Assembly (NCBI GenBank): GCA_024752435.1
Contig: CP103034.1
Span: 868,001-932,000, forward strand
Source of the DNA: Allantophomopsis cytisporea
Lineage: Eukaryota > Ascomycota > Leotiomycetes > Phacidiales > Phacidiaceae
Direction of reading: 5' to 3'
DNA length: 64,000 nucleotides
Made by a program: the position numbers and the translations under genes. Below the pieces are notes generated by a model. The model ran no database searches. It saw only the letters and a list, made by a program, of their open reading frames with translations, and was not told the origin of the DNA. This document shows positions 24,100-37,400 of this stretch, in pieces. The first letter of the stretch is position 1; each line of letters opens with the position of its first letter.

Positions 24100-27000
24100 T
24101 TGTAGATCGCAGATCAAATATTCAAGACAGAGATACCCATCGGTCGGCTGAGATACCTCTAAATCGTTTGTACGTGGAGCCGAGTGAGATGTGGTAATTG
24201 AATATACTCACCGACCAGTTCGTTAAATTTGTGATTTGCAGATCATGACGTTGTAGAACATTTTAGATATTCGCAGTGAGTCAGTCCTACGATCCAATAC
24301 ATCCGCGCTCAGGATAGAAAAGTGAAACACTCCACAGTTGGAACAATTCGAGAAGCCTTCCCGCAGCTTGGAATATTGATTGTAGTATCTGGAACTCAAC
24401 AGGAGCAACGATGATCCGTTTGTGTAACACTGTGTAATGAGGAGCTAGGCGTGGTAAACCTCAGCCCATTCCCCGAACAATTCCAAGAGTAAGTTCGAAG
24501 ATGAAAAATATGCATCGTTGATATTGGTCATTTAAATTTATGATTAATTGTATTCTTAAGTCAAGCCTTAATTCCAAGCTGCCATAAAAATACCAATATT
24601 CATAGCAAAGCTCCAAAATCTCCAGCCGGAGGAGAGTCATTCGTCCACTGGAAAGAAGATCGTTTGTCTTACAAAGGATGTCTCAGCACGACGGTGAGGA
24701 TATCTCGAGCTACATCAGGCCCAACATGACATCCTTCGTGGAGTATCAGTACATATGAGTAAGTCCACCATAACTTTTCCACGGCAAGGACTTCCCCGGA
24801 ATCAATGAATCTTCCCACAACCTTAGCTACCACCTTACTCCAGCCTTTCGGAGACGCTGGTAGAGTATCACGTGAAAGTACAGTAGCGCAACATAGGTGA
24901 GATATCTAACTTTCGGACTTTCACTCTACACCACAACTAGATCGAGAACATCACCAGGACCTAGGTTATACTTGCCAGGCACTGGTTCCCATGGCATGAT
25001 TGATTCTCAACATATCCGTTCCTGCAAGTCAGATTACTACTGCACGTCCGAGTATTGTCGACCGACGCCGAGGTGTCGCCCAGCGCATCTCACTGATGTT
25101 GAAATGTGATAATGCGGGGAAGACATATCAAAACTCGTATTCGCACCATTCCCATTTCTATTTGGAGAGATGGCGTGTGGTCCCCATTGCGTCGTAAGCC
25201 CAAAGGATAAATCCCATCGCGCTGTCGAGATGTTTGTTGGGTGACGGGTAGCAGGATAACTTGTAATAGTGAGAAGACCGTTCTCGTCCAACTTCGGTCC
25301 CTGACTTGGTTGAGGCTACTGTCAACAAGTCCATTACCAACGCCGAAGTCAATTGGTCATTCTGACTACTGTCCTTGATTTTAGCAGTGAGTCTGCAGCA
25401 ACAGGTGGAAATGATGGACGAGTGGAAGAGGACTTTATTACTGAATAACGATGACTTTATCATTTCAATGCTGAGGATCATGATAGAACCGGTGGAGAGG
25501 TGGATGCTCACCACACAAAACACATGGCAGGAATGTAAAATCCAGCCATAATTTCATTGCATATGCATGCAAACCAAATTCCCGCATACAATGCGTATGA
25601 TCTAAGGCACCTTAAGACTCTATACTACCTACTACTGACTACATAGTCACAGCAAGCTACTGCAACACCCGATCTGGGGATTGTCTTAACATCTCGTGAG
25701 ATGGAATGCAGTTCATCAACGTTGAGTTGGAATCATTGACGTTGTTTACTTCGTCGATGTTTCAAGTTCTTGCGCCGGTATTGTCGAGCCTCGAAATCCT
25801 TCCAAATGTTCGCGGGGTTATTCCTGGGGTATTTCACATATGACAAGGTACATACATTTACCTACTTTGTACTGGCATGGAATAACCGACGGATTGTTCT
25901 TGTTTTCAAAAAGCCGATGCATATTTCGTTGTTCTCTACGGAAAGAGACGCTGCACAAAGGCGCGTGCATGCGCAGCGATCGACATGCTGCTTTGTGAGA
26001 AGCCTTCTCATCCACTGGAATACCATGCAGAAGAGACGAGACCCGAAGCGTTGTAACGCCGAACAGGTGATTTTCTGCTGGCTTCGTTCTTTTTACAGAG
26101 GATGTGTATTATGTATTACATACGAGAGCGCATCCGCACAGATTGAGGGCGCAAACATAGAATACTACTGATACTCTACGCAATACGCCTTGGTACTACT
26201 CATCGATTTTCATGTGACACCGTTGATCTCGGAAACTTTCTGAGAGTGATAGGGAATTGCTGGGTGGTGAAGGTCGATTGGTCTGTTTGAGATCTCAAAA
26301 CTGCAAATGGAGCCGTTGGCAGCGAGGACTGTTTGCAGACATCCATATGCAATCATACCGTAGCTTGCTCGTCAGGTACTACTTTATGTATGACTAACGG
26401 CGTGTGTGTTATTGAATCCAAAACAAAATGATTTGTATGTATTGACGGTCGCAAGATGATGTTCCGTACAGAGTACTGATACTCGATGCGTGTTCTTGGT
26501 GTCTCCGTACTTCGTACTCGATGCGATAGATACCCTTCCCTTACTGATGATCACATACATGCAACAATGCCTGTAAAGCCTTATGGCAGTTCGGCAAGTT
26601 GGAGCTTCCGTTGCAGCCGGAGAAAAGGTTCTGGTAAATTACACCGACGCCGCCGCCATTCTAGCAGGTGAGTTTTGCTATCATTATGCATTTCGTCATG
26701 AATTAGGGGGCAGCAACGTCAGGGAAATTAGGAAGCATGGTTTTCAAGAAAAGAATATCAACTTTTCTTCTCCTCTTCCTTCTCTCGTCTCCGTCATGAT
26801 GGCGCTCCGAACCGACGACACATCAACGGACAGAGGCCGCGCCGATAACATGTGGATTTTGCTGTCTGCAGATACGTAGAGTATTGGTGAAGCGTAGAAA
26901 CAGTGGTTCTGAGGCGCACCCGGTTCGTTTCAGGAGCTGGTCCGCCTAGCGACCACGCTGTTGGATGGGCTTGGACTAGAGGCTGATCACTCGAGGACGC

Positions 27001-29406
27001 GAGATTGAGGCTTCCACTTTCGGCCAAGGAGAGGTGTATTCATCTGCGATTATCCTTCTGGATTTTGGATCTCGCGCCCGAGAGACCGCGATGAAAGAAA
27101 GGATGAAGATGTGAAGGGAGCGGGACGGCCAGAACGCAAGGAGAGCCATGAGGCGCCAGCTGAACTAGCATCGTGAACGACGTCAATGATTCGATTCCTT
27201 CAATGAACCCACAGTTCATGTCGGAGATGCTTGTATGCGGTATGTGTGCACAGAACAATGCATTGATTGAGAATGTCTGCCGGAAAGCCATGATAAATAG
27301 TACGGTACGAAGTGTAGAAACTCAATGGTGTGAGTAGATAGTGATCTGATAGAGCATCTTGTACGATATAGAGTTGGTTGGACTTGGAAGTGCTTAGTCT
27401 TTAGGAATACCCAATGTCAGAGAGTATGGATTCGACCCATTTTTCAACCATTTCTTATTTTCTGCTTTCTTCTTTTTCTTCTTAGTAAGTATCGTGACCA
27501 TGTATCCCGGATGTGTGACAGGTAAGGTGATGTTGTGATACTGGTCTTCATTTTGAGCAGTGGCACCACAGTTGATGAAAAGCACCAAACCATACACCAG
27601 AGTGAGAGTGAAAAGTATGTTCGAAAGGCTGCAGATGAATGGCGTGTCAGATAAGGCATGTGCCGGGGGGAGGCAGATATCTTTGGGTGCAAATGGCCAA
27701 ATGTTTCCTGTTGCACCGAATCATAATAGATGGGGGGGCAATTTATGTTGTGCGAATTCGAATCTGAAAACAACAGGTCTGCGATGATTACTGAGTCGTG
27801 AGAGTACAAGTTTATTGTGCGCCGCGCCGTTTACAGACAGCTGTCTCTTCAAAAGAATGCCTGCATATTCCGGTTGTGTTACTCGGACGGAATCGAACAA
27901 TATGGTGGAAGATTGGGAGAGAGGAAGATCGACAGGGTGCTTTACCTCATTAATAGCTAGACTCGAAGTCCGGCGACGGCGAAGAGATGAAGCTTATGAA
28001 TTCTATATTCGTCAGGTAGTCTGTGAAATAATAGAGTGACGAATAAGAAGATGAATGTGATGCTTCGGTAATGATGGTACTGCAAGAAAAGAGCTCTAGC
28101 AGTGAGTGACAACGTGGGGCGACAAAAGCAGTCCTAGAGGACATTCATGAAAGTTCAACTGGGTTGAGACTTTTCTTTCATCAGTCAGCTTTACGACCTT
28201 GTGGAGTGAGAGTGTGATTGAGATGATATTCATAGAATAATCCGAATAAGAGATGTCAGCCTTTTACGAAGATGCTCGGCCTGTACTATTACTTGACCTA
28301 CACGGTACAAGATACGAAAAAGTACTTTTGTGCAAGCCATGGCTTGGGGCCTTTATGAAGTACTCAACAAGTTCTCTGTACTTGTTATATACGCTTATTC
28401 ATATGTGCTTGGTGGCTGGGCTTTGATTTTGTTAAGACTGTATATATTATTATTATTGTTGATAGTATTATTATAAATTATTATAATTGTCATTATTATT
28501 GGGACTATATCAAGCATAGTGCACGAGTTCTTAACACAGGATCACAGCTTCAATTCACATACATACACACACCGTACTGTTTACGCGTACAACACTTTAT
28601 TCACACTCACTCACCCACCCACACAATATCTACGTGAATGTGATTTGAATTTGAATTTGATTCACAAATCCATCACGGTCCTCGGCGGTCTTGATCCATG
28701 CACTAGACTATGACGAATTGGTGTATTTTGGAGCAGGTGTGGCTTGTATATCCCTGTTTACTTCGTGTCTAAGTTGGCATAGCCTACGGCTTTTCGACTC
28801 GTTTTCCCACTCGAGCCAACATAATACAGTGCAGTTCTTCAGGCGTGCCAGGTACTTTTACGACTTTACGGCTTAGCACTACGGGAGCACTGGAGCGACT
28901 GGCGACTAACGAGTGGAAGCTACTTGGGCCGCGACCTTCTTCAGACTCTCTCGCATGTTATTTTCCTTGCATTTGAATGATTTGGGGAGGGGTCATGTCT
29001 TTGGTGTTGTGATGGTGGAGACGACTTGCACAAGTATCCCCGTAAAGCTGCAGCTCTAGTGCAGGAGAAGATGAAAGAGTGGAAAGAAGGCGTCGAAGTA
29101 GTGAGGGAAAAGAGGACATGGAGGACATCGAGTAGGAATAAACAGAGAAGAGAATGAAAGAGGTGGCAAAGAGAAAGAAAAGAGAAAGAGGAAGAGGAGG
29201 AGACCGAGAACGGAAGAGGGAGAGGGAGAGGGAAGAGAAGGGCAAACATACGGAGGAAGAAAGCAGCTGATGTGAATTCCGATGTACATATCCTACAGAA
29301 CTTGTCTTGTTCATCAGACTTGCTTGCTTCTCGCTCTCCAGGTCGCACTCAGATTGCTATTGTGGGTTCTCAAGATTTGGCCCAGATTTGTCCGTCTACC
29401 TAAGTC

Positions 29407-29442
29407 CAGATTGCTCAGATTGCTCAGATTGCCCAGATTGCC
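29407..29442. repeat. 9-bp tandem repeat CAGATTGCY x4
   Basis: Four adjacent copies of CAGATTGCT/CAGATTGCC, two of each variant, in the upstream region of the WSC gene. Confidence 0.9.
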
Positions 29443-29600
29443 CACAATTCCTGCTCCATTCATCGAATCTACACCTATCAAAAGTCTCTAAAAAGAATAC
29501 GTAGACACCAAGAGAGAGATAGAGAGAAAGAGAGAAAGAGAAGAGTTCTAAAAGAAGCGCCGCATTCGTTTCCATTCCAACCATAATTTATGCTGCCGTG

Positions 29601-29630
29601 CTGCTGCTGCTTGCTGCTGCTGCTGCTTGC
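29601..29630. repeat. (CTG)n microsatellite
   Basis: Imperfect CTG trinucleotide repeat interrupted by two CTTG steps, followed downstream by C/T-rich tracts (TCTCC-like) to about 30180. Confidence 0.85.
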
Positions 29631-30442
29631 ACACGCATACATACGAGACCCCCGTCATTGAACAATGTACACAGTACAAACTCTAGAGCAGCGCCCGAAA
29701 TTGCCCTTTCCACTCAAACACAAGACTTTCTTCCTCTTTCCGCTACTACTACGTACGTCCTGCCGAGAGAATCGTCAATATCCTTCTTTCTACTCTCCTC
29801 TCCTCTCCTCCTCTCCTCTGCTCTGCTCTGCTTGAGCTCTCTCTGTCTCTCTCTCACGCGCACTCCTCTTTTCACTCTCGTTCTCTTGGCCCAATCCAGT
29901 CATTCGTTACTACCACTTCCGTAACTGCGGATCCCTCTTCTCTCTAAAGCGCCCTGCCTGCTCCATACTCCTCCCCTCCTCTCCTGCAGCTACACTACCT
30001 AACACTACTACCATCTCTTCAGCTCCTCTCTGCTGCCCTACCACACCGACCACCCCAAACACTCCCAGTTTCCCAGAACTCCAAGACAATCAGCACTCCC
30101 ACCCTCGTCGTCGCTCCGCTCTTTTTATTTCTTTCTTCCACTCACTTACTCGTTCCCTCCTCCTCATACTACTACGCACCCATACACCCATCTGTGCAGG
30201 TCGCGAAATAATGAAAGAGTGTTGCACTCTCGAATTGTGACCATATCCGCTGGGATACTCGACTTTCGTTACCAAAGGTACCAGCGAAATAATAAATCTT
30301 GCGCCAAACAGAACGTCGAAAACAAAGGCAGACCATCTGCGTCTGCAGGGAAGGCAACAAATCACCATAAATCCCACGAAAATATATCGAGGTCCCATTC
30401 ACGAACCTATCTTTATTCAGAGTTTTTACAACCTTCACCAAA

Positions 30443-31932
30443 ATGATTTCTCGTCGTGGAGTCGCTCCACTGGTCGCCTCTATACTCTGCTCGACACTGA
30501 TTCCTCAAGTATCTGCGCTGACAGCGGCATATTGCTCCACCCTAAATACTGCCAGTACTGGAAAAAGTAGGCAATCCTTGTGCCCTCTACACCTGCCTTC
30601 AACGTAACTGACAGGTTTCATTAGATAGCAGTATTTACCAGTCTAATGGTCTCTGCTATAACTTCTGCATAGATGACTATGCATTTGCGGTTTTGCAGGA
30701 CGAAGGCTGCTGGTGCTCCAACTATGTGCCCGGCTCAACAGTTGACACTAGCAAATGCGACGAGGACTGCCCAGGTTATCCAGACGACTCATGTGGTAGC
30801 AAGGACGACGGTCTGTACGAGTATCTTTCGTTGACCTTGGCGGCATCCGGAACACAGGCAGCTTCAACCAGTTCATCTACCTCGTCATCTTCTTCAGCAG
30901 AGGTTAGTACCGTTCCACAGCTTGTCTATTAGCCCTATCACCTCCTCCCGTACATAAATACCTCGCGTTGTCATTTTTGTGCTTTCAATCGTGCCCAGCT
31001 CGATTTTGACATGTACATTTACAGCGGGCGACGGTGACCGAAACTCCCTCTGTAGTAACAGTGGACAAGACGGTCACTCCTACTATCACACCTACTTCTG
31101 AGACCTCAGCAAGTTCCATTACCTCTTCCATAAGTTCATCTTTAAGTTCATCTTCAAGATCATCTTCAACTCCATCTTCAAGTTCATCTTCAAGTCCATC
31201 AGTATGGAGAAATGTCCCCCTTATCACGAGATAAGTGGTTGCTGCACGTGCTAACTAATTGCACAGTCATCCTCATCTTCCGCTGATCCTACCACCACAT
31301 CCTCTCCAACTTCGACTAGTAGCTCATCATCAAGTGGATCAACCTCGACATGGACTCCGACAGCTGTTGTTTCTGTTTACACAGTTACTGGCAAGATCAT
31401 GACTGTGACAATGACGCCTACCACACCGCCCTCTTCCAGTGAAACATCAGCGTCGTCTTCCATATCCAAGAAGAAGAAATCTAGCGGTCTCAACACTGGC
31501 CAAGCAGTTGGATTGACTGTCGGTCTTGTTGCTTTGGTAGCACTAATTGGTGCATTCATCTTCCTTTTCATGCGACGACGCCGGCAAGCTGCCGCTCCAA
31601 CAGACTACGATACCGTCAGCAGAAACGACAGTGTACTTGTCAACGCCGCTGCTGGTGGCAAACCACCATCGAGAAGTATGAGCGAAAACTCCCGCTACGT
31701 GCTCGGCACAGATGGACGGCAAGTTGTGGAAACATGGGAACCGGCCGACCGAAGGAGTACATTGATGCCAGTCGATCCTCGACTTAATCCATTCACACCA
31801 TTATATCAACGAGGCGACGGCTCCAAGAGTCGAGACAGTGTAAATACTCTCCGTGACGACCACGATTACTCGCGGCGCATCAACCAACAAGGACCAATAC
31901 TACGAGCCACCAACCCGGACCCAGATCCTTGA
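30443..31932 (+). CDS. WSC-domain cell-wall sensor protein
   Basis: join(30443..30566,30625..30902,31025..31201,31267..31932) gives 414 aa; all three introns (58, 122, 65 nt) have GT..AG borders and keep the frame. A signal peptide (about 1-25) precedes a WSC domain (about 30-112) with the typical cysteines, including L-C-Y-N-F-C, C-W-C-S-N-Y and C-P-G-Y-P. A Ser/Thr-rich, presumably O-mannosylated stalk runs to about 265, followed by a transmembrane helix (about 273-296), a basic stop-transfer M-R-R-R-R-R-Q and a 115-residue cytoplasmic tail. In yeast Wsc1-3 report wall stress to Rom2/Rho1 and the cell-wall-integrity MAP kinase cascade. Exons 2-4 split the stalk, so alternative splicing could change its length. 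Whether it is a Wsc1 orthologue or another WSC membrane protein cannot be told from one window. Confidence 0.9.
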
Positions 31933-34900
31933 ACTGAGGCATAAAGTACGAACCAGGATATTCAATTCCCGGCCGGTTATGACTACAATATTTCTGGACC
32001 CACGGCGGGGGTTCGTCTCCTTGAGATTGCCAGCCAGATTCGGCTTGTGACATAGTAGGGGCATTTTGTGATTTTTCTTCTTTATTGGAGTTATACGAGC
32101 GAGGGATAAACAGGCGTTTTTTGGGTTGACTCGATCATCGATTGTTCACTGAGAAGACCTACTTACCTACCATTCCAAGCTTACCTTTTCTTCTTTTTTC
32201 TATTTTTCTTTCTTTTCCTATTAGAACTTGGTGCTCCTAGGGGGTCGACCATTCTTTCGCCTACATAGGCTATACAACACACTACACACATACGCAGAAC
32301 ACAGCATGAGCGACAGCACTGGCTCCTACATATAAGAGGAGCAACTTTATTCTTTTCAAGAACCTCTAATAATGTCAATTTTGTACATATTAGGATGGAG
32401 GCAAGGGATTACGTGGAAATGGAGACGAAAGCATTGGGGGGGTTTCTTCGGGAGGAGGAAATTTGCTGCCTTATGCAACCGGAATTGGTTGAGTTTATGG
32501 GCTAGCATGGTGAGCAAGACTGAGGATGAAGCTCTTATATTCCAATCGTTCCGTCGCTTGGTGTATGGCGGGACAATAGTTTTTGACAAGACTGGGACGA
32601 CATCACTGCCTGTACTGCCCAAGGGCAGAAATAGCGGGCGTGAGCTTTGTAGATAACAAGTAAACCATTTTGACCAAGCTGTGTTTTCTCTTTCGCTTAT
32701 GAATTGTGTTTGTATATCTGTGAGGGTTTTGTGCTTGTTCTTAATGCGATACCTTTCACGCCCTATATTGTGGCTGTCCAAGACAGATTTGCCTTTCCGA
32801 CCATATGAGACTTTCAATCTCATGAACTCTCTCCCAAGGTGTCAGTCTGAAACAGCACGGATATCAAAATCCGCAGGGGAAGACAATTTGATGCCTGCTC
32901 GTGCTTAACCTGCGATGTGCGCAGCACAAACTAGATTGTGTCGAAATACGAAACCCATGGTAAAAACAGCGTATTTCACACCACAATTGCGTAGTCTCAA
33001 TGAATCAGAAGGACACTGAAACGAAATGTTCCTGGAGCTACGACAACTGTACTACCTAAAACATCAGTGAACTGGGGTATTTTGGGCGGCTGCTACTGAT
33101 GATTACGGCGTGAGAACCATGTAGAATTCGTGGTTGTAAGTTTCTCTACCCTTCTCATTCTCCTTGTGCCTTCCTAATGACTTTACACTATGATACACTA
33201 GAGTAGTTGTATACATACGTCCTGCTCCAAAAATCCGAAGGACGCGAAGGAGAGGAAAGTAAGCTAGTTCTCCCAGTACAGTGTGGTTTTTTGCACGTCA
33301 TCTTCATTACATTGTCTTGAGACGACGAATGAGCTAGGCGACTCGGTTCTTGTATGCTGTCTATGTCCATCCATTACGGGACCTCTTTGTTCGGATTGTG
33401 ATATTTGATCGAGCTTTATAACTTTCCTGCAAAATCCTCGATCTCGTTGTTGTTATCATGAGGCTTGTAATTATTGCTTTCGTGCTTTCCCTGTCTCTTG
33501 CGTTTGTGATTTGCCTACACGGCACCGCTGGCTACCATTATTGATAAACTAATTAAGGCGCATCAGCTCTTCAACACATAATAAAGGCATTGGGTGGAAA
33601 GATGTGTGTCGACTGCGTATTTAATAGAGCCCCATGAAGCAATTTTGAGCTGTGTTTGTTGCTCCCTGTTAAGTGTTCATTCGGGATTTCGATAGATAAC
33701 GTGCCTTTCGAAGTACGGTGCGGTCCACCTCATCGATGGCTGAATTGATCCTGAAGTAGTCTGCACATATTTGAAGCATTAGAAGCTGCTAAGGATATAA
33801 TAAAACTGTGTTTGTTAATATAGCGCGAGACGATAACCATGAGAGCCGTTGATTCCGTGTGAATTGTTTTCGGTTGCTCAGTTGTCGACACCAGTCCCAT
33901 TGTAATGTACTCTGTTGGTTGTCTGCTGAATTGGATTCACCAATTCCACTGGTTCTACCTGGTTTTAGATAGCTTGCACATATATATGGAGAAATGTTCT
34001 TACCGTTCATGAAGATGGCCTGGCCAGTTGTGATGGAGGTTTAGGGGGTCGACAGAGTATTCGAATGGATGCAATAAAATGTCGGCATCGCAACACGAGG
34101 TATTGAAGAAAGGCCCAGTAAAAGCTATGTGAAGAAAATAGAATAAGAGCATTTATGGACTTGTTTATGCGCTTATTTGATCAATTTCAAAGGCTTAGGC
34201 CTGGGGTGATGGTCTCCTGGTCTCATCGTCATGGTGACCAAATGAATACTGGGATTGTCCCATCACCAACAAGTTCTAACGACAGTTGCCTTGCACAGAT
34301 TGTTGAATTAATCCAAGACGGAGTTACTCCAGGATTCAGGTATACCAGCACAGAGTTGTTTCATCAACGATCATTGAATCGGTAGAAGCAAAGGCTACAT
34401 CCCATGGAACTTATCGTCTCTACCGTCTTTGTTGCACCTTTGTTCTTTTTGTGAATCTTCATTTTGAAGCTCCTCGTAACTGTTGTTCTCCAACTTGCTG
34501 CGTCTCTTGCGGTTCGAGAATCCAAGTCTACGTTTCCGAAGCAGCTTACCTGTAGATGCTAGCCTTTTGATATATCGAGATAATTTTATAAAATTTGCAA
34601 CTATAGAAGCAAAAAAGAGGTTGAACATTGACTGTAATCTTGAAAGTTCTCTGAATTGACCCGAAATTCGCAAACCTGCTCTCATTTTGCCATGCTCTGG
34701 TTTCCATGTTTACCTCATTCGATCATCGCCCTCAACCTTCCTAGAGCCAGACGCCATCAGGTTTCTAGGCGCTCCTCACCAGCTAGATACTTTCATGCTT
34801 CCTCACTTCGAATGCGGAGATTTTCGCTCATCGCCAACCTCCCTCTCGTCGTCAAATATTCCCACCACCCAGCACAACCCATCCTGTCGGGGCGCTTGAC

Positions 34901-35032
34901 ATCTACTTAAGTGCATCTTCATCCACTTCCCATCCGTCTCTCTTTCCTCCACCTCATCAAATTTTCTTTTATTAAATTCTTTACTGCGTTGCCAATCGCA
35001 ATTTCGTACCTTTTCCTGGCGACAATATCAAG

Positions 35033-35072
35033 TTTGAGAGGTACGATGAATCTCATCATCGTACCTCTCAAA
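35033..35072. repeat. Perfect 17-bp inverted repeat (hairpin) with a second hairpin beside it
   Basis: Arms 35033-35049 and 35056-35072 are exact reverse complements over 17 bp around a 6-nt loop. Directly after it, 35073-35080 (GATATCGT) and 35091-35098 (ACGATATC) form a second, 8-bp perfect inverted repeat with a 10-nt loop. Transcribed from either strand, this would fold into two adjacent stem-loops. No coding frame is disrupted. Confidence 0.9.
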
Positions 35073-35149
35073 GATATCGTCGCTGCGAAAACGATATCGT
35101 TGAGATGTGAACATCATATCCTTCAGTAAGCTAACACCTCTCTCATAAG

Positions 35150-35610
35150 TTGGATCTGTTGACTGACTTCCCATCAGCATATCTAGTGTGCTTGTTTACC
35201 TGGGCAGAGACGCCAGGTAGATGAGCCTGAAAATACCCTGGCCACGGGATGTCTTTCGCAGGTATGCAATTAACATATTGATAAGCTGAATATCCACTCA
35301 CCTCTCTTGAGCATATCACTGTGTCTCTCTGTCCGGCTGGACAAACATTCTCAGCAAATGAGCCTTTTAGATACCCCACCCATGGGATGTCTTCCTGAGT
35401 ATGCAGCTCTCATAGTGACAATGTGGGCATTCACTGACCTCTCGTTAGCACAACAATGTGCCTATATTTGTCTGAGTATATAACCTGGTAGGCAGAAGAG
35501 ATCCGTCGCGGGTACTTTGATCAGTCGTCTTCTGGAAAATTGAATCTGCTTGCTAATTTCTTATTAGCATCTTTGTGCGCCCCTGCCGGCGTAAGAAACC
35601 TCCCCCCATT
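35150..35610. repeat. Diverged ~110-145-bp tandem repeats
   Basis: Three or four related units share two anchors: a CTCTC(T/G)TTAG-CAYA..TGTG segment (at about 35172, 35309, 35450 and 35566) and a GAGCCT..ATACCC..GGGATGTCTT segment (at about 35225 and 35356). Spacing is about 140, 140 and 115 bp. Each unit has the look of a short exon between intron-like borders and could encode a Cys-Pro-Ala-Gly-Gln-like peptide, but stop codons interrupt the frames. Probably a decayed multi-exon repeat gene. Confidence 0.5.
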
Positions 35611-35910
35611 CGTACGGTCTTGAGCAAGCCTTTACTGACATGGCTTAGCACATTGTTGACAACTCCCATCAACCCACATCTAACTCATGGTTGGTCCGTA
35701 ACAACATCTTCCTACAACTGCTTGGAAGAGATCGAAGGTATCAAATGTTTGTTGTAACTTTCATGAGCCTATCGATGTACCCTTCTGACATGTGTAGGTC
35801 CAGGAGAATAATCTAACTCCTCCGCATCCCTTCACTATCGAAATACCACGCCTTTTTGAGCAGCATTGGCTTTGGTGCTACAACCATGGGGATGTAGAAT
35901 GCATATACAC

Positions 35911-37400
35911 GTTGCATGGCAACTTGGTTCTGTGCTCTTATGGACCATCAAGTTTGTGCCGCTCTGCAGGATTCTTCCGACAGCTATGAGAAGTTTGGCT
36001 TCGACTTCTTGAAGGCCAAGGCAGTGGCCAGGAGAATGGCGCGTTGTGGTACTGACAATGCCGTTTGCAACGAGGAGGAAAAATGGTACCTTTCCCCGAA
36101 AGTAATTCTGGTTTGGGTGGAGTTTGAGCCGAGGAAGACGCTCGATTTTGAGATTCGAGGAAAATGTAAGGCTACGATAATCTGAATAGGATTAAGTGAC
36201 ACCAGTTCAGGTTCCTGCCGTCTTCCATATCTAAAAATGACCATAGGGTAGCGAAATACTCCCGTTTCTGGTTGTGCATGTATCTCAAGTAATGCTCCAT
36301 GTCTATTCACTAATTTCTGACAGGACAGATCAAAGTGCAGGTCAGCAGAGTGACAGAGAGAAAACGATCAGTAATATGAGTTCCTGCAGAAAAGTTGAAA
36401 TTACTTACAGGACCTACTCCTGCCATGCAAAAATACCCCTACATCGCCCTTTCCAATTGGGTTCTTTCGCTCGTTCGTTTGAGATGATCGACAGGGATCT
36501 CAACTTTCCAACCAATGCCATTACAAAAGTCGTTTCCAGGGACCGTGAAAAAGCGAGATTCGGAAGCCAACATGGACAGCTTTCTGGTGAGTTCGGCATT
36601 CTATAAATCGAGAACATCCCTTAATAAGTTGAGATCAGCTTCATAGTTGGATGACTCTGGGAACGAGCGGGCATGAGAAGAAATTAGCAACCTGCTCGGC
36701 AACACTCAAAGGTTGTCGACAGAATATAACAGCCAAGCTAATTGACAACGCGATTTCCTCCCAGGCGAAGACATCCGAACAATATCATCCCTACTTCACA
36801 GAAGAGCAGTTTCGAAGAGAGAAATTGGTGGAATCTCTCGCGCCGCTATTGATAAGGACAAGAGATGTCCTTACAGAAATAAGGGGATGCCCTTACAGGA
36901 ACAAGGTCTCCATCACATTTGTTTTGAGGGATGGAATTTGGATGCTTGGGAAGAGCCATCAGCAACACGATTTCCCAGGATGATGAGTGAAGCCGTCTGG
37001 AATCTGGAACCAACACCATGATGGACCAAGCCCTTCTCCTAACCAAGAGGGCTCAAGTCAATATCGACAGTTCAACGAAGCAGATGCTCTTGGACACCTT
37101 AAAAGCGAACATAACTGTTCATTCTAAATACTCATGCATCGATTATGCAAAGAAGCGTTGTGGCTTAAGTCATCGGTTTTGCGGGATCGAAAATCCGAGG
37201 AGGAATCAGAACAGCATTCAGGAAAACCTTGTGGTGATCTTTTCCCCAGGAGATCCAAGTCGGAAAACTTTACTCATATGCCAGAGAATGTTGCTGGAAC
37301 CAAGAATATCTATATTGAGCCTGCCGGAGCGTTTGGGTTTGCTGCAACCGTTATCGCCAACGAGGTGTTACTGGTGTATACCGATATAAACAGGATTTGA
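35911..37400 (+). pseudogene. Possible decayed multi-exon gene, function unknown
   Basis: Successive plus-strand open stretches at about 35916-36185, 36274-36606, 36651-36983, 37018-37389 have protein-like composition and intron-like borders between them, for example GTAAGG..GTTCAG (36166-36210) and GTGAGT..GATCAG (36587-36638). Joining at these borders runs into stop codons, so I could not build one intact protein. I recognise no domain; an Ala/Arg-rich segment with Cys residues near the start and an acidic-basic helical segment near 36780-36880 are the clearest pieces. It follows the 140-bp repeats and may be the same relic. An unusual intact gene with introns I have misjudged is the alternative. 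Confidence 0.3.

Larger units (their letters stand above)
24100..30442. other. Long gene-poor region between MET2 and the WSC gene
   Basis: I recognise no gene in this 6.3 kb. A frame starting at 26583 gives a GC-rich, protein-like 29-codon opening that runs into a GTGAGT donor at 26669, so a small unrecognised gene or remnant there is possible. Other frames (for example 25770-26171 and 27444-27809) look random. AT-rich trinucleotide tracts lie at 28440-28500. The right part, about 28900-30430, is dominated by purine-rich then pyrimidine-rich low-complexity sequence and is probably promoter and long leader of the WSC gene. A TCACGTGA palindrome is at 24868-24875. Confidence 0.5.

Noticed and set aside
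27826..27905. GTTCGATTCC on the minus strand resembling a tRNA T-arm
   Set aside because: No matching acceptor or D arm could be folded.
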